DNA from: Dipylidium caninum
Taxonomy: Eukaryota; Platyhelminthes; Cestoda; Cyclophyllidea; Dipylidiidae
Length of the DNA stretch: 64,000 bases
NCBI GenBank assembly: GCA_017562135.1
Contig: QEYB01000535.1
Span: 43,905-107,904 of the forward strand
Direction: 5' to 3'
Positions 38,230 to 50,032 of the stretch are shown in pieces. The notes under the pieces are model-generated. The model was not told the origin of the DNA and searched no databases. It was given only the letters and a program-made list of their open reading frames with translations. Each line of letters starts with the position of its first letter. Position 1 is the stretch's first letter. The translations under genes and the position numbers were made by a program.

Positions 38230-41200
38230 ATGACCTCAAAGAACGCACCACAGGCCCCGTGTGACGGGTCGCCAAACTCCTACGTAAACCAGCAATCTCT
38301 TGGGAGGAATAAGAACTGTATTCAGTTAATTGTATCCAATCTTGAACCCTCCGTGTCTCTATCAGAATGGCGACGCATACTAATTGTTCATTTTCAAGCT
38401 GCCACTAATCATTCATTTCACATACAAGTTGTTCGTCAATCCCAGTTTGGGTGTTGTGCTATAGTGAAGGTTGCGACAATGGAAGACGCACAAATGGCCA
38501 TTTCACAGTTAAACCGCCGCAAAATCGGATACCGGCGAATACGTGTTGGTTTCTTTAACGTGGATGAACAAAAGGAAAGGCGCAACAGAAGGCATTTCGC
38601 CCTAAACTCAGCCATACAACAGCGCCCTCAATATGACGCGAAGATGCATATGATGAGGCTGCCGGTGGATAATGCAGCGCAGTGTAACAGCAGAAAGGAC
38701 GACAAAATTGGTTTTGCAACGGCTTCTACGACGCCAAATGTGGTATGTTTTCGAGTCTGTGTGCACATTGAAGAAAGTTGTTGCTGCTTTCAACTGATAT
38801 CAGTTAAGTAGGTTAACAGACTCTCCCCCTCGTTAATTGGGAAATGTTAGACAAGTGTCAAATTTTGTCCATAACTTCGAATGAATTTTCCACTGTTAGA
38901 TTTCTCGTGATACTTTCTGCCAAATATTGTTGCTAACATAAAGCTTTATGCATTATAATGAAACGACTGCCTCGAAGTAGTGTGTTTGTTTCGTGTACTT
39001 TTGCGGAATTCTGCGTTGAATATAGTTTAGTGGGGATAAAGAGGCAGGATTTCCAAACGATGGAAATAACCACGACACCGTCGATAGGTCATTAAACAAA
39101 GCAATTACTCGCGGGGAATTTTAATAAACGGTAACAAATGACAGGAATTGTCTTGTGAGCATCTCCTCTCCAAGTAGAAGAACTTTTGAAAAGTAGTGTC
39201 ACGAGTAATTCTGAATTACTCCAATTTAGTGTTTGCCGAAGATGGATGACCCCCTCTGTCCTAGGCACCGACCCAAAGACCCCCGAGAATGTATTCAGAT
39301 GGCCAGTCAGCAGTGTATGCCGGTGGTCATGATCAGCCTAGCCGATCTTCGTCCCAATGTGGTGCGATTGCTTCAGGAACACGATAACCTCCTCTCCGTC
39401 GTGAGTTTCACACGTTGCTATGAGGAGACTTTCGGACCATTGAACAAAGCCCAGGCGGTAAACGGGGAAGAACATGACAAGGACGAGGAAACACCGCAAC
39501 ATAATCCCCCAGTGCCAACCAATTACGTCTCTCTGGAACATCTGGTCACGTGTGTGGCTGATGTTAGCATCCAACGCACTGTAAACGGAGTTAAGGTTGT
39601 CACCTTATCTCAAGCTAATCCCCAGGGTAAATATGAGGGACTTGCATTGCAGTTGCTCAGTTTCGCAGACACCGGTTTTTCCTTTCCGGCACCTTAGGCA
39701 CAAAACTATGCTATTATGTTGATGTTCGGGGTGAACAAGAGGCAAGTCGAACGGTCTAAGCTGGGGCTCAGGCAGTCTCGTGCGAATGATGGTAAAGATT
39801 CCCCAAACACAGGGAATTGATGTATTTGCCATGCTTGTGATTTGCGACTCATTCTGCAATCCCGCAGTAGGCAAAAGCAGCTCAAAATTTGCAATTGTGT
39901 GCGTGTGCGACGTACTTCAGATGCCATTTGCTGCTTCAGACAGTCCTTCTCGAAGGGCTACAAATACCCACTTCTCGAATTTCACCAACTTTCTCCAATC
40001 ACGCATTTTTACAATGTGGAAAAACTGATGACCCCTGCACTTTCCGTGGCGTACCACTCCAACTGTATGCACATCCGCGTGGACGCGTACCTTCACTGTG
40101 GCGTATTTGGTAATTCGACTAGTATTTAGGCGTAGAGCCTGCACGATGCCACAGTCAGTTCACACTTGCCTGATGACACAAAGTAGCGGTTTCGGAGCAT
40201 AAGGACACTTCCTTTGCTGGCACAGAACAAACGTAAGCATGTCACTTGCTACACTTCCACTCCTCTTCTCACAAAAAATTCATGCCATATTAAAGAAGGC
40301 AGAAAAGACCCTCAGTCTCAAGGATGGGTGCGTAGTTGAGGTGCCACAGAGCATTTTGCGCCTTGTGCCGACTGCTTCGCTCTTACGATTAATCACTACC
40401 TGTGGGGCGGCACTGTCTCCCCACTTATTCGTTCTCACATGCCCGTGCATTGCAGAGACGGCGCCTGGGTCAGCCATTTCAGATGCAGCCCCGCAGGCCC
40501 TCTTCACCAAAGAAAGTCTGCGCCAGTTTCGTCGCGAAGTGGTCGAGTTAGTGAAACAGCAGACAGGAAGTGCGCTGCCATTGAGCAAATTCATTCCCAC
40601 CTATCATGCTTACTTTGGTAAGCAGTGTCGCGTGTCCGACTACGGATTCTCCCGTCTGCAGGATCTCATCGAGGCGCTGCGTGGCATCGTCCACGTCGTG
40701 GGCGAGGGACCTCTGCGCATCATTATGCTGACCCACGTCATTCAGGTGCGCCGATTTACGCACGACCTGTTACGTCTGCTGAAAGGCGAGCAGAAAAAGG
40801 CTATCCCCATCGCTCAACTGCCCCGTCTCTACGAAGCTGTCTTCCACAAGGTATGGGACACAGAATAACATCGCCTTTCGCAGGATTGCACCGCACTAAC
40901 TTCTACCCCATGAGTATCACAATGTTGTGTCCAGGTCATTCCACCAAATGCTCCGAGGCATTTGACTTCCAAACTAGCCGCACCAACTGCTCAATAAGGA
41001 AGGAGGAGTCAGAGGTGTGAGTAGATGCCACCGCCTAATAGGCGTCTCAGGGAGTTGCCCAAATCCACAGTGGCTACTGTGTGAGGGTCTTGCTAACAGC
41101 GTCAAACACGAGGTCTAGCCGCAAACGCACCGCGATAAAATGCTGCGTAGTTCTATTCACCTGAATACCGGGGCACTTTGGCTCCCGCCTAGGCCACGGA

Positions 41201-44200
41201 GTGAATCGTTTGGGAGGAAATAATTTTTAACGAAGCCTTTCCTAACACAGTGAATGACAAGTGCGCATGTCTGCAACCATCTGGGAAGCCAGCAAATAAA
41301 GCATAATCCCGTTGCAGGGTGGCGTGTTGCTTGAGTTACGCATAGATTTTGACAGGTTTTGCTAGCCACTAATGCGGATATAGTAACGCCTTTAGCCCTT
41401 TATGCCGACAAACTATGGAGTATGCAGCATTTACGACTTATTGAACGACCTGTCGGAGAGCAAGCTGGTAGTCGAGAGCTCGGGGGAGGAAGGGCCGAGC
41501 GTTGTTGTCCCTCGACGCATCCAGACTCCCGAGCAGTGGGCACGCACCCAGCTCTTTGCCATCGAGGTTGTGGACATGCTCTCGACAACTGAGCGCTTCC
41601 AGATCACCTTCACGAAGTTCATTCCTGCCTACCACCACGCTTTCAACCACCAGTGCCGCGTAGCCGAGTATGGCTTCTCAAAATTCATCGAACTGTTGGA
41701 GGCAATACCGCATGTAGTTGAGGTAACCCGGTGGTCTTCCCTTTCTCCCCTCCACGCTGATAATGCCACAGTCTCTGCGAGTGCGGATGATCGCTGTTCT
41801 ACTGCAGCAATTACTTCTTCCTATGATTCTTTATAAAACATCTTCTCTGTTCATCCCTGTGCAAACAGTAACTTTCTTTACCACATCACCATAAAGAGAG
41901 ACATAGGAGAAGACCGGAGGGAGGGCATTCTGTAGAGTGAGCAAGAAGTGACCACCAAAACACCCGAAATGATATCGCAGTTAATAACATTCGTGAATGC
42001 CTTTATGAAATGCATTCATGTCCAGTGCTTCCTCCCTCACCCTACACAGTTTGCATACGCCAAAGAAACACGCACCTCATGTGTCCTGACTGCCTGGAAC
42101 ACAGTATTTAAACTGTGTCAATTTGTCCATGGTTCAAGGTCCTTGAAGAGAACGAGGAGCGATATATCACCTTGGTGGCCAGCCTGCGCTTAGCTCTCAT
42201 TAGGCAAATGCTTCTTGAAATCCTCGAGGCTCAGACACTTCACCGACTGCCATTGGGTGATTTGGTGTCAGTCTTCCTAACCCGCCGCCAGTTGGTCCTT
42301 CTGCCCCAAGACTACGGTTTCGACACACTGGAAGAGATGTGCGCATCATTCCCCGAGGTCCTCCTTCTCCAACAACAACTGCAACAGCAACAGCAACCAG
42401 AACAACTGACACCATCTGCGCCGCCCTCCATTGCACTTTCCTCACAGGAAGCAGTTTTCAGCACGGTCGGTGATGGGCCTGGGGTAGACTCGGTCGGACC
42501 AGAAGAAGTCAAGGCAGAAACTGCAGTTGGAAGCACCACTGCAACATACGTCTGTCTCGAGGATCGGCATAAAATTAAGCAAACCGCTTATCGCTGCCTG
42601 CAAATCCTCCTCAACTCACCTTTCGGGTCGGTTGCCGAGGCCGAGTTTAAAGAGCACTTTAGGGCTACATTCCAGGAGGAGGTGGACCTCGACCTCATCC
42701 ACGCACCAAATGACTCCGTTTATCTCGGTAGGGCATTTCCAGCAGCCAGTGGCCCCTGAGTTGTGCAGCCTCCATTTCTGCCATTCCATGTAGTTAGTGT
42801 GTTCTACTAGGTGAAGGACTACAACGTCCAAATGCACCACCAAGAAGGCTTGGAATCAGTTTCTATGGGGAGAGGGCCGAGCGAGGCGAAAATGGGAGCA
42901 GGGGGCTACCGGATGATCCAACTTTGCCCACTCATCCTCTTTGCTAGACAGCTCCGCTTCCTTCTAATGCGCACTCGAGGACGTCTAATGCTCAATTTAG
43001 TCGAGCAGATGTATCGACGCCACTTTGGGGTTGCATTGCGTCCTGAGGCCTATGGCTATCCCTCCCTACTCACCCTCGTCAATGCTGTCAACTTCGTGGT
43101 CGCGGTGCGAGGCAGGGGCACGCGGGCTGTCCTCTTCTTAGCTCAGGACTACTTGGGTGAACAACCGATCCCATCCCACTGCTTTCTGCATTCATATATG
43201 TCTTACCTAGTAAAGACTTCCGTTATAATATGCCGCATTGATTCGATTAGTGTTTTATTAAAATGCAGTCGCTGCCACGTGGTTTACACTCCTTCCGCTT
43301 ACACAAATCGTCATTACCCAGTTGTGTTTCAGGCAAACTTGCATGGACTATTGCATATAAACTACCCTTCCGCCATGACCTGATCAATCAACACTCCGAG
43401 GAGGACCTGGGAACGGGGATGCTGCCACTGCCTGTGGTTCCAGGGAGACAGTACTTGCCCCCAGCAGGCGCACCCTATCCGCCAATCCACCACGAAATCT
43501 CAAACTTCTCCTGGCACTACGACAATTTGTTGGAATCAAATGAAGCACTCTCGCCAGGCGCTACCAGACCTACGGCAATCCTACCCGTCGATGCCTTCCC
43601 AATAGACAGACATCAGCTGCCACAGTCAATGGGGTATCCCACACCAATACCGAACTTCTTCGTGCCTGGTCTTGTGGCACAAGGCTGCTGCTTACCCGAA
43701 ACCCTTAACGCACCTGTGGATTGCATCTATGGAATGCAGGGTCCGCGTCAAGAACCCGCGCCGCCGACACACATCCCATTAATCGGGTACCCGGGGCAAC
43801 AGCCACTGACTGAGGAGGCCACAGTGACTCCAGCCTACATACCATTGTACATAACCAACGGTAAAACACCAACGCCCGTGTGGGCTGAAACAGTGGAGCA
43901 ACCGGCCCCACCACCGTTTTACGCACTCGCAACGAAACCACCCTTTTCTTCAGTCCCACAACCAGCAGCCTACGGTTACACTGATCCAAACTGTGTGCAT
44001 CCTGTGCTGCCAATTTTACAACCCGAAACCGAAATCAGCATCAATTCGCTGAACCCATGCATCGCCCCCCTCGCGTCTACTAGTTTGTCGCAAGCGGGGC
44101 AACATCTAGAAAACACTGTTGATGAGAAACAAAATCTGACCGAGTTGTTGTCATTGAGGAACAATGAGGTTCTGCCGCTTCTAAGCGGCCCCCCTGCCAC

Positions 44201-44693
44201 TTATCACACGACTCCTCATTCATCTACCACCAGCTGGTTCTCCCAAACTACCCAGCAAATATGGGCCCCGGGTCTGGCTTATCCCCACTCCCAAACCACC
44301 GTCAACAGTTGTTCATTTGACGGACATTTACTGCCATCGTCAAACGGCGGTTGGATGACGGGTCTCAATCAATGGGTGGAAGCTTATAGGATGTCTGCAC
44401 AGTGGCCATTCCTCCAGCCTACCTCAATGGGCCTCCAGTCGTCGGGGCAACCGGCAGTTCCCATCGCCGACCCACAAGCTTTCACAAATGGGACAATGGT
44501 GTTTAACGGGCAACTATGCATGGGTAACGCACTCTTACTTAACCATACGCCATGCCCCTCGGAGGCCGGACCAAACACAAGTCCACCTGTAAATAAATGT
44601 GAAGAAGGCGAGTGGACTCTGCCCATAAGCATGACCACCGAGTCGGTCGACGTAAACTCCAAGGAGAATGACGAGACCTGCAGCGTCGAATAA
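38230..44693 (+). CDS. MARF1/limkain-b1-like RRM plus multi-LOTUS RNA-binding protein
   Basis: Exons: 38230-38742, 39230-39626, 40456-40850, 41396-41722, 42139-42727, 42845-43156 (this acceptor least sure), 43333-44693. Phases agree and the total is 3894 bases, 1297 residues. MARF1 proteins control RNA stability in oocytes. Exon 1 holds an RRM (CIQLIVSNLEPSVS ... IGYRRIRVGFFN). Exons 2-6 hold about seven LOTUS/OST-HTH-type winged helices, the clearest being KFIPTYHAYFGKQCRVSDYG (40590-40650) and KFIPAYHHAFNHQCRVAEYG (41615-41675), each followed by a LIEALRGIVHVV-like strand. Exon 5 has a glutamine run (42369-42400). The last exon is a 450-residue Pro/Thr-rich tail. The ATG at 38230 follows an in-frame TGA. 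No NYN nuclease domain is seen upstream, unlike vertebrate MARF1. It could also be a TDRD5/7-like LOTUS protein, but no Tudor domain is visible. Confidence 0.8.
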
Positions 44694-45680
44694 CAGTACT
44701 ACAGTAAAGCAGCAAAGCTCCCAGTAGGCTCATCAAAAGCAGCGAAAAGAAACACATGGGCACACTACGATGGGGAGATGATCGAAACACCTCATTATTA
44801 GTCTTTCAAAAATTGTCACTTTTTAATTTCACTTTCATTTGATGCAAAGGACGACAAACGCAGAGAAAATATGGTGCAGGAAAAAAGAACTCCTTCCCAT
44901 TGCTACCTCATTTTCCACTGCTACCAACTACCTTTAAGTACTCGATGTGTAGAAAACCTGCGTTTTACAATACACAAATTACTACGAGTACCTCCTACTA
45001 CTCAGTCTGCAACAACTTTAAATCAAAGTCAAATGGCTTTTCAGTTACTCTAGTAGGCAAAGTGAGGAGCAAAATTTCACAGCAATTTATGTTTTCGAGA
45101 AAACAGTGGGAAAGTGGTAATATCCACAATCCCCATTTATCCCGCCACGAAAAGGATTGTGAAATCACGTGCCTGTCTGAAGACTCAATAGGTGGCGCCT
45201 TGACACCCTGCATATGGCATCAATAAAGGATCGTAGCGTTGTGCAGTCCAATCATAAATTGCCAACGTTAAAAGTTGATAAACAATTGACAGAAAATCCT
45301 CCCAAGACTAAAACTCGATTGTCATACAAGGTGGCGAATAACCCACTCGCCATGGGGTCTTCATGAACACAGAAGCTGCGTACTGGCCACAGGCTACTTC
45401 GAATAAAAGCAGCTTTCACACAAAGCCCTTTAACAAAACAGTCAAGTCGCAACAGCACTAGCCACAGTTAAGGCAAGAAGGGTTAGGGGGCAACTCACAT
45501 TTCAGCTAAGAGTCCTCGGTAAGCTAAAAACAAACTGATAAAATGCCTCTCTCCCAGTGAGGTGACACAGGAAGGCATATTCACGACTACATACAAAGTA
45601 TTTAAAGTTGTATTCAAATTAAAGGCGGCACAATCTTCTGAAAAAGACCAAAGTGCATACAAGTGAGGCTTATTTTGAAG
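44694..45680. other. 3' flanks of two convergent genes
   Basis: This holds the 3' UTR of the MARF1-like gene (AATAAA at 45222) and the downstream flank of the minus-strand cyclin-like gene. No coding exon is recognised. Confidence 0.55.
45222..45227 (+). promoter_or_regulatory. Poly(A) signal AATAAA after the MARF1-like gene
   Basis: Canonical hexamer 529 bases after the stop at 44693; it would end the transcript well before the convergent gene. Confidence 0.45.
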
Positions 45681-46463
45681 TCAAAATAAGGCAAGTATAC
45701 AGTGGACAACTGCCAATAGTTCGTCGATTGAACACGTTAATAATGAGGAACAAATTCGGATGTAAGTGAAGAGCAACTTGGAAGAATTCAATAAAGCGCA
45801 CACAACGGCGGACACCGTAAGTATTCGAAGACAAATGTGAGGTTGGAGTTTTTTTCGGAAGATCAAACGCACCTCCTCATTTAATTTGGACAAATTGGCT
45901 GACACAATATAGAGAATATCCACAACGGTTTCTAACCTAACATTGTTTAAGGGACCACCTTTCAGACAAATAAGGAATTCCGCGGGCATGAGGAAATCGT
46001 AACAATGCAAATCATCTTGCAAAGACCCCAAAACATATACTTCTGAGTTGATGATGTGCTCGATATCCGTCTCCATTGACAGCTTTTTAAAAATCTTCTC
46101 CAAGGCAGAAGCTTTGAGAACTTTTCTTCTGTCAACACTTTTGGTCGTTATTTGAATAACCGAGTACAGATGCAAAAAGATGTCTTTCTTTTTCCGCAAT
46201 AGCATCCGCTTAACTTGCGACGCATCTATGTCGTAAAACGTTCTAAACATAGCATAAAGCTCAAAACAGAGGAAACGGTCACACAAAACAAATGCTATGA
46301 ATGGGACATCACGGGGAGTCTTGAGTTTATTGCATAGGCTAAAAATATAGTTGCAAACATTGTAGGTGCAAAATCTGCCAAGTTTCCCCGCATAACAGAC
46401 GTGGTTACACCCAGTTGAGCGTTTAGTACAATTTAACCAATTCCAAATCGGTTCATTATCCAT
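45681..46463 (-). CDS. CNTD1-like cyclin-fold protein, intronless
   Basis: An uninterrupted 260-codon frame from the ATG at 46463; the frame stays open to 46553 without another ATG. The order of blocks follows cyclin N-terminal domain-containing protein 1: VCNYIFSLCNKLKTP, then FIAFVLCDRFL (cyclin helix 1-2 region), then LHLYSVIQITTKSVDRRKVL, then IINSEVYVLGSLQDDL, where cyclins have the E-x-x-V/I-L-x-x-L element. CNTD1 promotes maturation of meiotic crossovers (established for mammals and worms). No cyclin destruction box or CDK-binding motif is clear. A more distant cyclin-like family is possible. It converges tail to tail with the MARF1-like gene. Identification is by eye from low similarity. 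Confidence 0.5.
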   Translation of the reverse strand: MDNEPIWNWLNCTKRSTGCNHVCYAGKLGRFCTYNVCNYIFSLCNKLKTPRDVPFIAFVLCDRFLCFELYAMFRTFYDIDASQVKRMLLRKKKDIFLHLYSVIQITTKSVDRRKVLKASALEKIFKKLSMETDIEHIINSEVYVLGSLQDDLHCYDFLMPAEFLICLKGGPLNNVRLETVVDILYIVSANLSKLNEEVRLIFRKKLQPHICLRILTVSAVVCALLNSSKLLFTYIRICSSLLTCSIDELLAVVHCILALF

Positions 46464-46553
46464 ACGGACATAGCTCCGCCCAAACGCTAGGAGCAACAAC
46501 GAATGCGCCCTTTGAGAATAGGCGCCCTGGTTGATGGCCGATATAAAGCACAA

Positions 46554-47653
46554 TCATTGACCTAGCAAATATGCGTTTTTTGCCACTCTTTACAAGTGCT
46601 TGTAGGAGGGCCCGAACGCCCTCTCCTTTTCCGTCTTGCATTAGGTAATAGTGATAGGCAAAACGTTTGCAAACCACAACCAACACTATTCTTGTGACAG
46701 CAAATTTTGTGCATTACTCGAATAGTGTGGTCAAGTAACATAATTGTCAATATCAGCGTTAGATTCAGCATGTAATCTTCCCTGTTTGTACGCGGGATCA
46801 CAGTTCTGCATATTAACGACGTGTTCCCTCGGTGCGTTGTAAACTGCTACGACGAGGACCGACTACGCGTCCAGTCACAACACCGCTATTCACGATGCCC
46901 TCGGGTACAAATTCGTTTGACGTGAAGCATTGGCAAATGTCCATGAAACCATGGAGGGCAGAATGCATTCACCAAACGCTACGGGCGCATTGTATTATTT
47001 CCAATGTAATTATCTCCTCATCATAAGCGAAGTGGCATTAAAAGTTGTCCGCCTTTTACTCCAAAAGCTGTGGGACATCTTGGGATATAGAGAGATAATT
47101 TAAAATAATGATAGCGATAGTGCCTCAAATGTGTGTTCATATTGCCTTACATTTGCAAAATTGTGCCCAATACCCTGCCCGCAACAGTTATGTGATTGAC
47201 AGATTTTGAATTTGAGGAGTGACCGCCATAGAATATATCTGCTTATTGAGAAAAGATAAGCAAAGTGTGATGCAGACAAGCGAAAAGTTAGATTTTATAT
47301 CACATCAAATTGTGACAAAGGAACGGTTTCAGTGGAACAGATGATATTACGAAGGCTCAATTCCAGTTAATCACACCGTAAGCAAAATTATGAGTAAGGA
47401 TTTTCAACAATGCTGTCGTCGAATGCAACATGCAGCGCAAATTTGTTGACACCATATCTCACCAGTACTTAAGGGGAGGACGTGAGAAAAAAGATTTGCA
47501 ATCATTCCGTATTACCAGTAAAAGGAAAAGAGTAGAAAGTGGGAAGAGGTGCGGCTAACTTTTGCGGGATGTATCTACTTAAGCCAGAAAAAAGTAGCCG
47601 TACAATCTGAGCTTAAACCAGCACTTCATCCGATCTATACCTCTCCATTCTGT
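46554..47653. other. Spacer, nothing recognised
   Basis: 1.1 kb of AT-rich sequence upstream of the cyclin-like gene, probably including its promoter. Short open frames at 46562-46801 (minus) are unsupported. It ends at the boundary of the second dispersed repeat. Confidence 0.5.
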
Positions 47654-49180
47654 CACACTGTGTAGTTCGCTTGCGACTTCCGTGACCCATTGTAAACATG
47701 TCCAAAACACCTCCCAACACATCACTTGTTAACGTTGTCGACTTAACACTTGGTCCTGCCAACTCAGAGGAGGGCAACTAGCACCCTGCCTCTTAGCACA
47801 ATCTGCACTTCGTGACAGACAACACAGACAAAATCTCCACCAAAAATGAGGCCTCGGAGGATGCCATGCTTCGTCGCTAAATGACAAATAGTCTCCGTCG
47901 CGTGCTCCTTCTCCACCTCCACTATGGGCAGGAATGAGCAACTTATGAAGAGCCAACTCGCCCGGTCTGACTCCGATCCGACGGAGCCTCACTTCTTCGT
48001 ACTGCTATCCACTTATTATTGAGCAATTGAGTGAAGGTAAACTGCTTCGAGGGCCACCGGTGGAGCCTCGGTGCATGAGCATTGGGGGTGGATAGGGCAC
48101 AGAGCATTCATCTTGCGGCTCCAAATGTCAAATCCTGTCTTCCGAACAAAAAATGCCCAAGCAACGAGAAATACGGCATCTCAAGACGTCAGAAGTTCTC
48201 ACTCGTGACAGCTTCTCCAGGCAGCTCCGCCTAAGCCGGCGTCGAGCTAAAGGCCTGCAGTGGCTTGTCTTTGACCCAACAATCACCCTCTGACGCGTTC
48301 AGAAGAGGAATAAGAAAGCAATGACAGTGGTGAAGTACTTCACGTAGCAAATGTGCATCGAGTGAGAGAAACTACACCTCGAGACGCGGCCTCGCCCAAG
48401 CAAATAAGGAAGGGCATCGCATCATACACGCGAACAAAAGTTCTGGTGGTACCATGTGAGGCAAGTCCAAGGAGAAGCAAAAGGAAGGCTAACGAGTAGA
48501 CCCAAAGTGCCTCTGGAGAGGCAAAATCAACAAGTAACTGCGATTAGCGCCAGACAAAGAGGTGTCGGTGATGTGAGGTGCCGCGTGCTGTCCCCGCGCC
48601 CTACGCCTCAGTACACGTTGATGCACACGGACAACTTGTGTGTCACCGACACAACTCCAGCCCTGTCTCGAGAGGCGGACGGACAGCGGTAGAGCGGAGA
48701 CCAGTGGCCTCTTGCAGCCCTCTGTCAGACTGCGCCCGACTATCGGTGCGTGTGATTTCTCACTCCGACCAGTGTTCCGCTTGACGACAATCCTTCAATC
48801 ATCATCGCATTATGTAATGGGGATTTGGACCATGGTAAGGACCGAGCCCAGTGGCAGAGTGGTGACAACCTCAACTGTCGGGCTGAGGCTATTCCAACCA
48901 ACTCCATAGTGGTGGGATATTTCATCGAATCAAAATAATACACACGGTAGTCAACTCTCCAGCTTTGACGTCCAACGTCGATTTCCCACTCTGGCCAACA
49001 TCAAACATAAGTCGCCGCAGAGGCCGATGGCGCGCCGAAAGAAGAGAGGCACCCTAAAGCGCCTGACAGGAGAACGCAACATGCACCTGCTCGGCGGTAT
49101 GTGAAATTGTTTAGACCTCCACGGTGACAACTTAAGGCCACACAAATTGCACACAATACTTATTCTGCAAATGCACATGT
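47654..49180 (+). repeat. Dispersed 1.5 kb repeat, copy 2
   Basis: Collinear with 8980-10500 on the same strand, starting at the same cacactgtgtagttcgc block and losing similarity near 49180 (copy 1: about 10500). It contains the same decayed zinc-finger-gene-like segment (about 48560-48850, peptide fragments DNLCVTDTTPALS and DSGRAETS in different frames). A third, degraded version at about 63100-64000 (minus) is the mirror image of this copy in the right palindrome arm and not an independent insertion. Confidence 0.75.
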
Positions 49181-49428
49181 CGAATTGTGATGTCCCAAAC
49201 CCCTCGGACTTCGTACAACACCAGAACCACCGCTCAAACATGCCATCGTGGAAGTGAGTGCCTTCGCCTCATCAGGCCTCGTTCTAAACGTGTGCAGCAC
49301 GAGGGCCACAGGATCCGCAGTCACAGCAGTCCAGTGCTCGGGCCACAGATCGCCCCAGTTCAGGCGAGGTGTAACACAAATTGTCACACATGACGGAGCG
49401 CATGGGACCCGACTCTCGCCAGTTGCAC

Positions 49429-49448
49429 CGCCCCCCCCCCCCCCCCCC
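49429..49448. repeat. Poly-C tract
   Basis: Twenty bases, nearly all C, followed by TCCCCCTC. The mirror position in the right arm (about 62920-62935) reads only a broken G-rich GGGGAGGGGTAGGG, a large homopolymer difference between the arms. Confidence 0.85.
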
Positions 49449-49846
49449 TCCCCCTCACTCTACACTAAAGTGACTCTCACCACTTTTCGCATGACCTTGC
49501 ACTAGTCAGAGGCCAGGGACTGTCACTTCTGCTTCCTCAAGTAAAATTTGTACCTCCTGTTAACCTCCACACACTGTGCATCACCGCCCCAGTAATAGCA
49601 TTATCGTCCACTCGTAATGTCCTACTGGCGACCATTGTGTTTGCCATTTGAGTGGCGGAGTGGATGGGTGGGCCAGTAGTAGGAGGGGTCACTCTGGTCA
49701 GTAGGCGCAGTGCGCCCGAGAACTCTGTCCAAATAACAGTTACACTCGGTCCCACATCTCGATCACTTCAATGCGTCCATCCCACATCACCCTACTGACT
49801 CTCGCTTAACCCTGTTTTTGCAGTCTCCACGGAAGCCTCATCTCTC

Positions 49847-49865
49847 CACACACACACACACACAC
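49847..49865. repeat. (CA)n microsatellite
   Basis: A pure CA run of about nine units. The mirrored stretch in the right arm keeps only a short GT-rich remnant near 62568-62577. Confidence 0.8.
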
Positions 49866-50032
49866 TTCAACCGCGCCTGAAGCGTTACACTTTGATCTCG
49901 TATCCACCACCACGCACCATGCACACGCAATACGTCTCTACTACAATAAAGAAGGCAGCAGATTCGAAATATTGCACAGTTATATACACGCACATAAGGT
50001 CGGGGATACGTAGAGCACTCTAAAGAGAGAGC

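Larger units (their letters stand above)
49181..50032. other. 3' flank of the zinc-finger gene
   Basis: 850 bases between repeat copy 2 and the stop of the minus-strand zinc-finger gene, including its likely 3' UTR, a C-run (49429-49448) and a CA repeat (49847-49865). No exon recognised. Confidence 0.5.
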
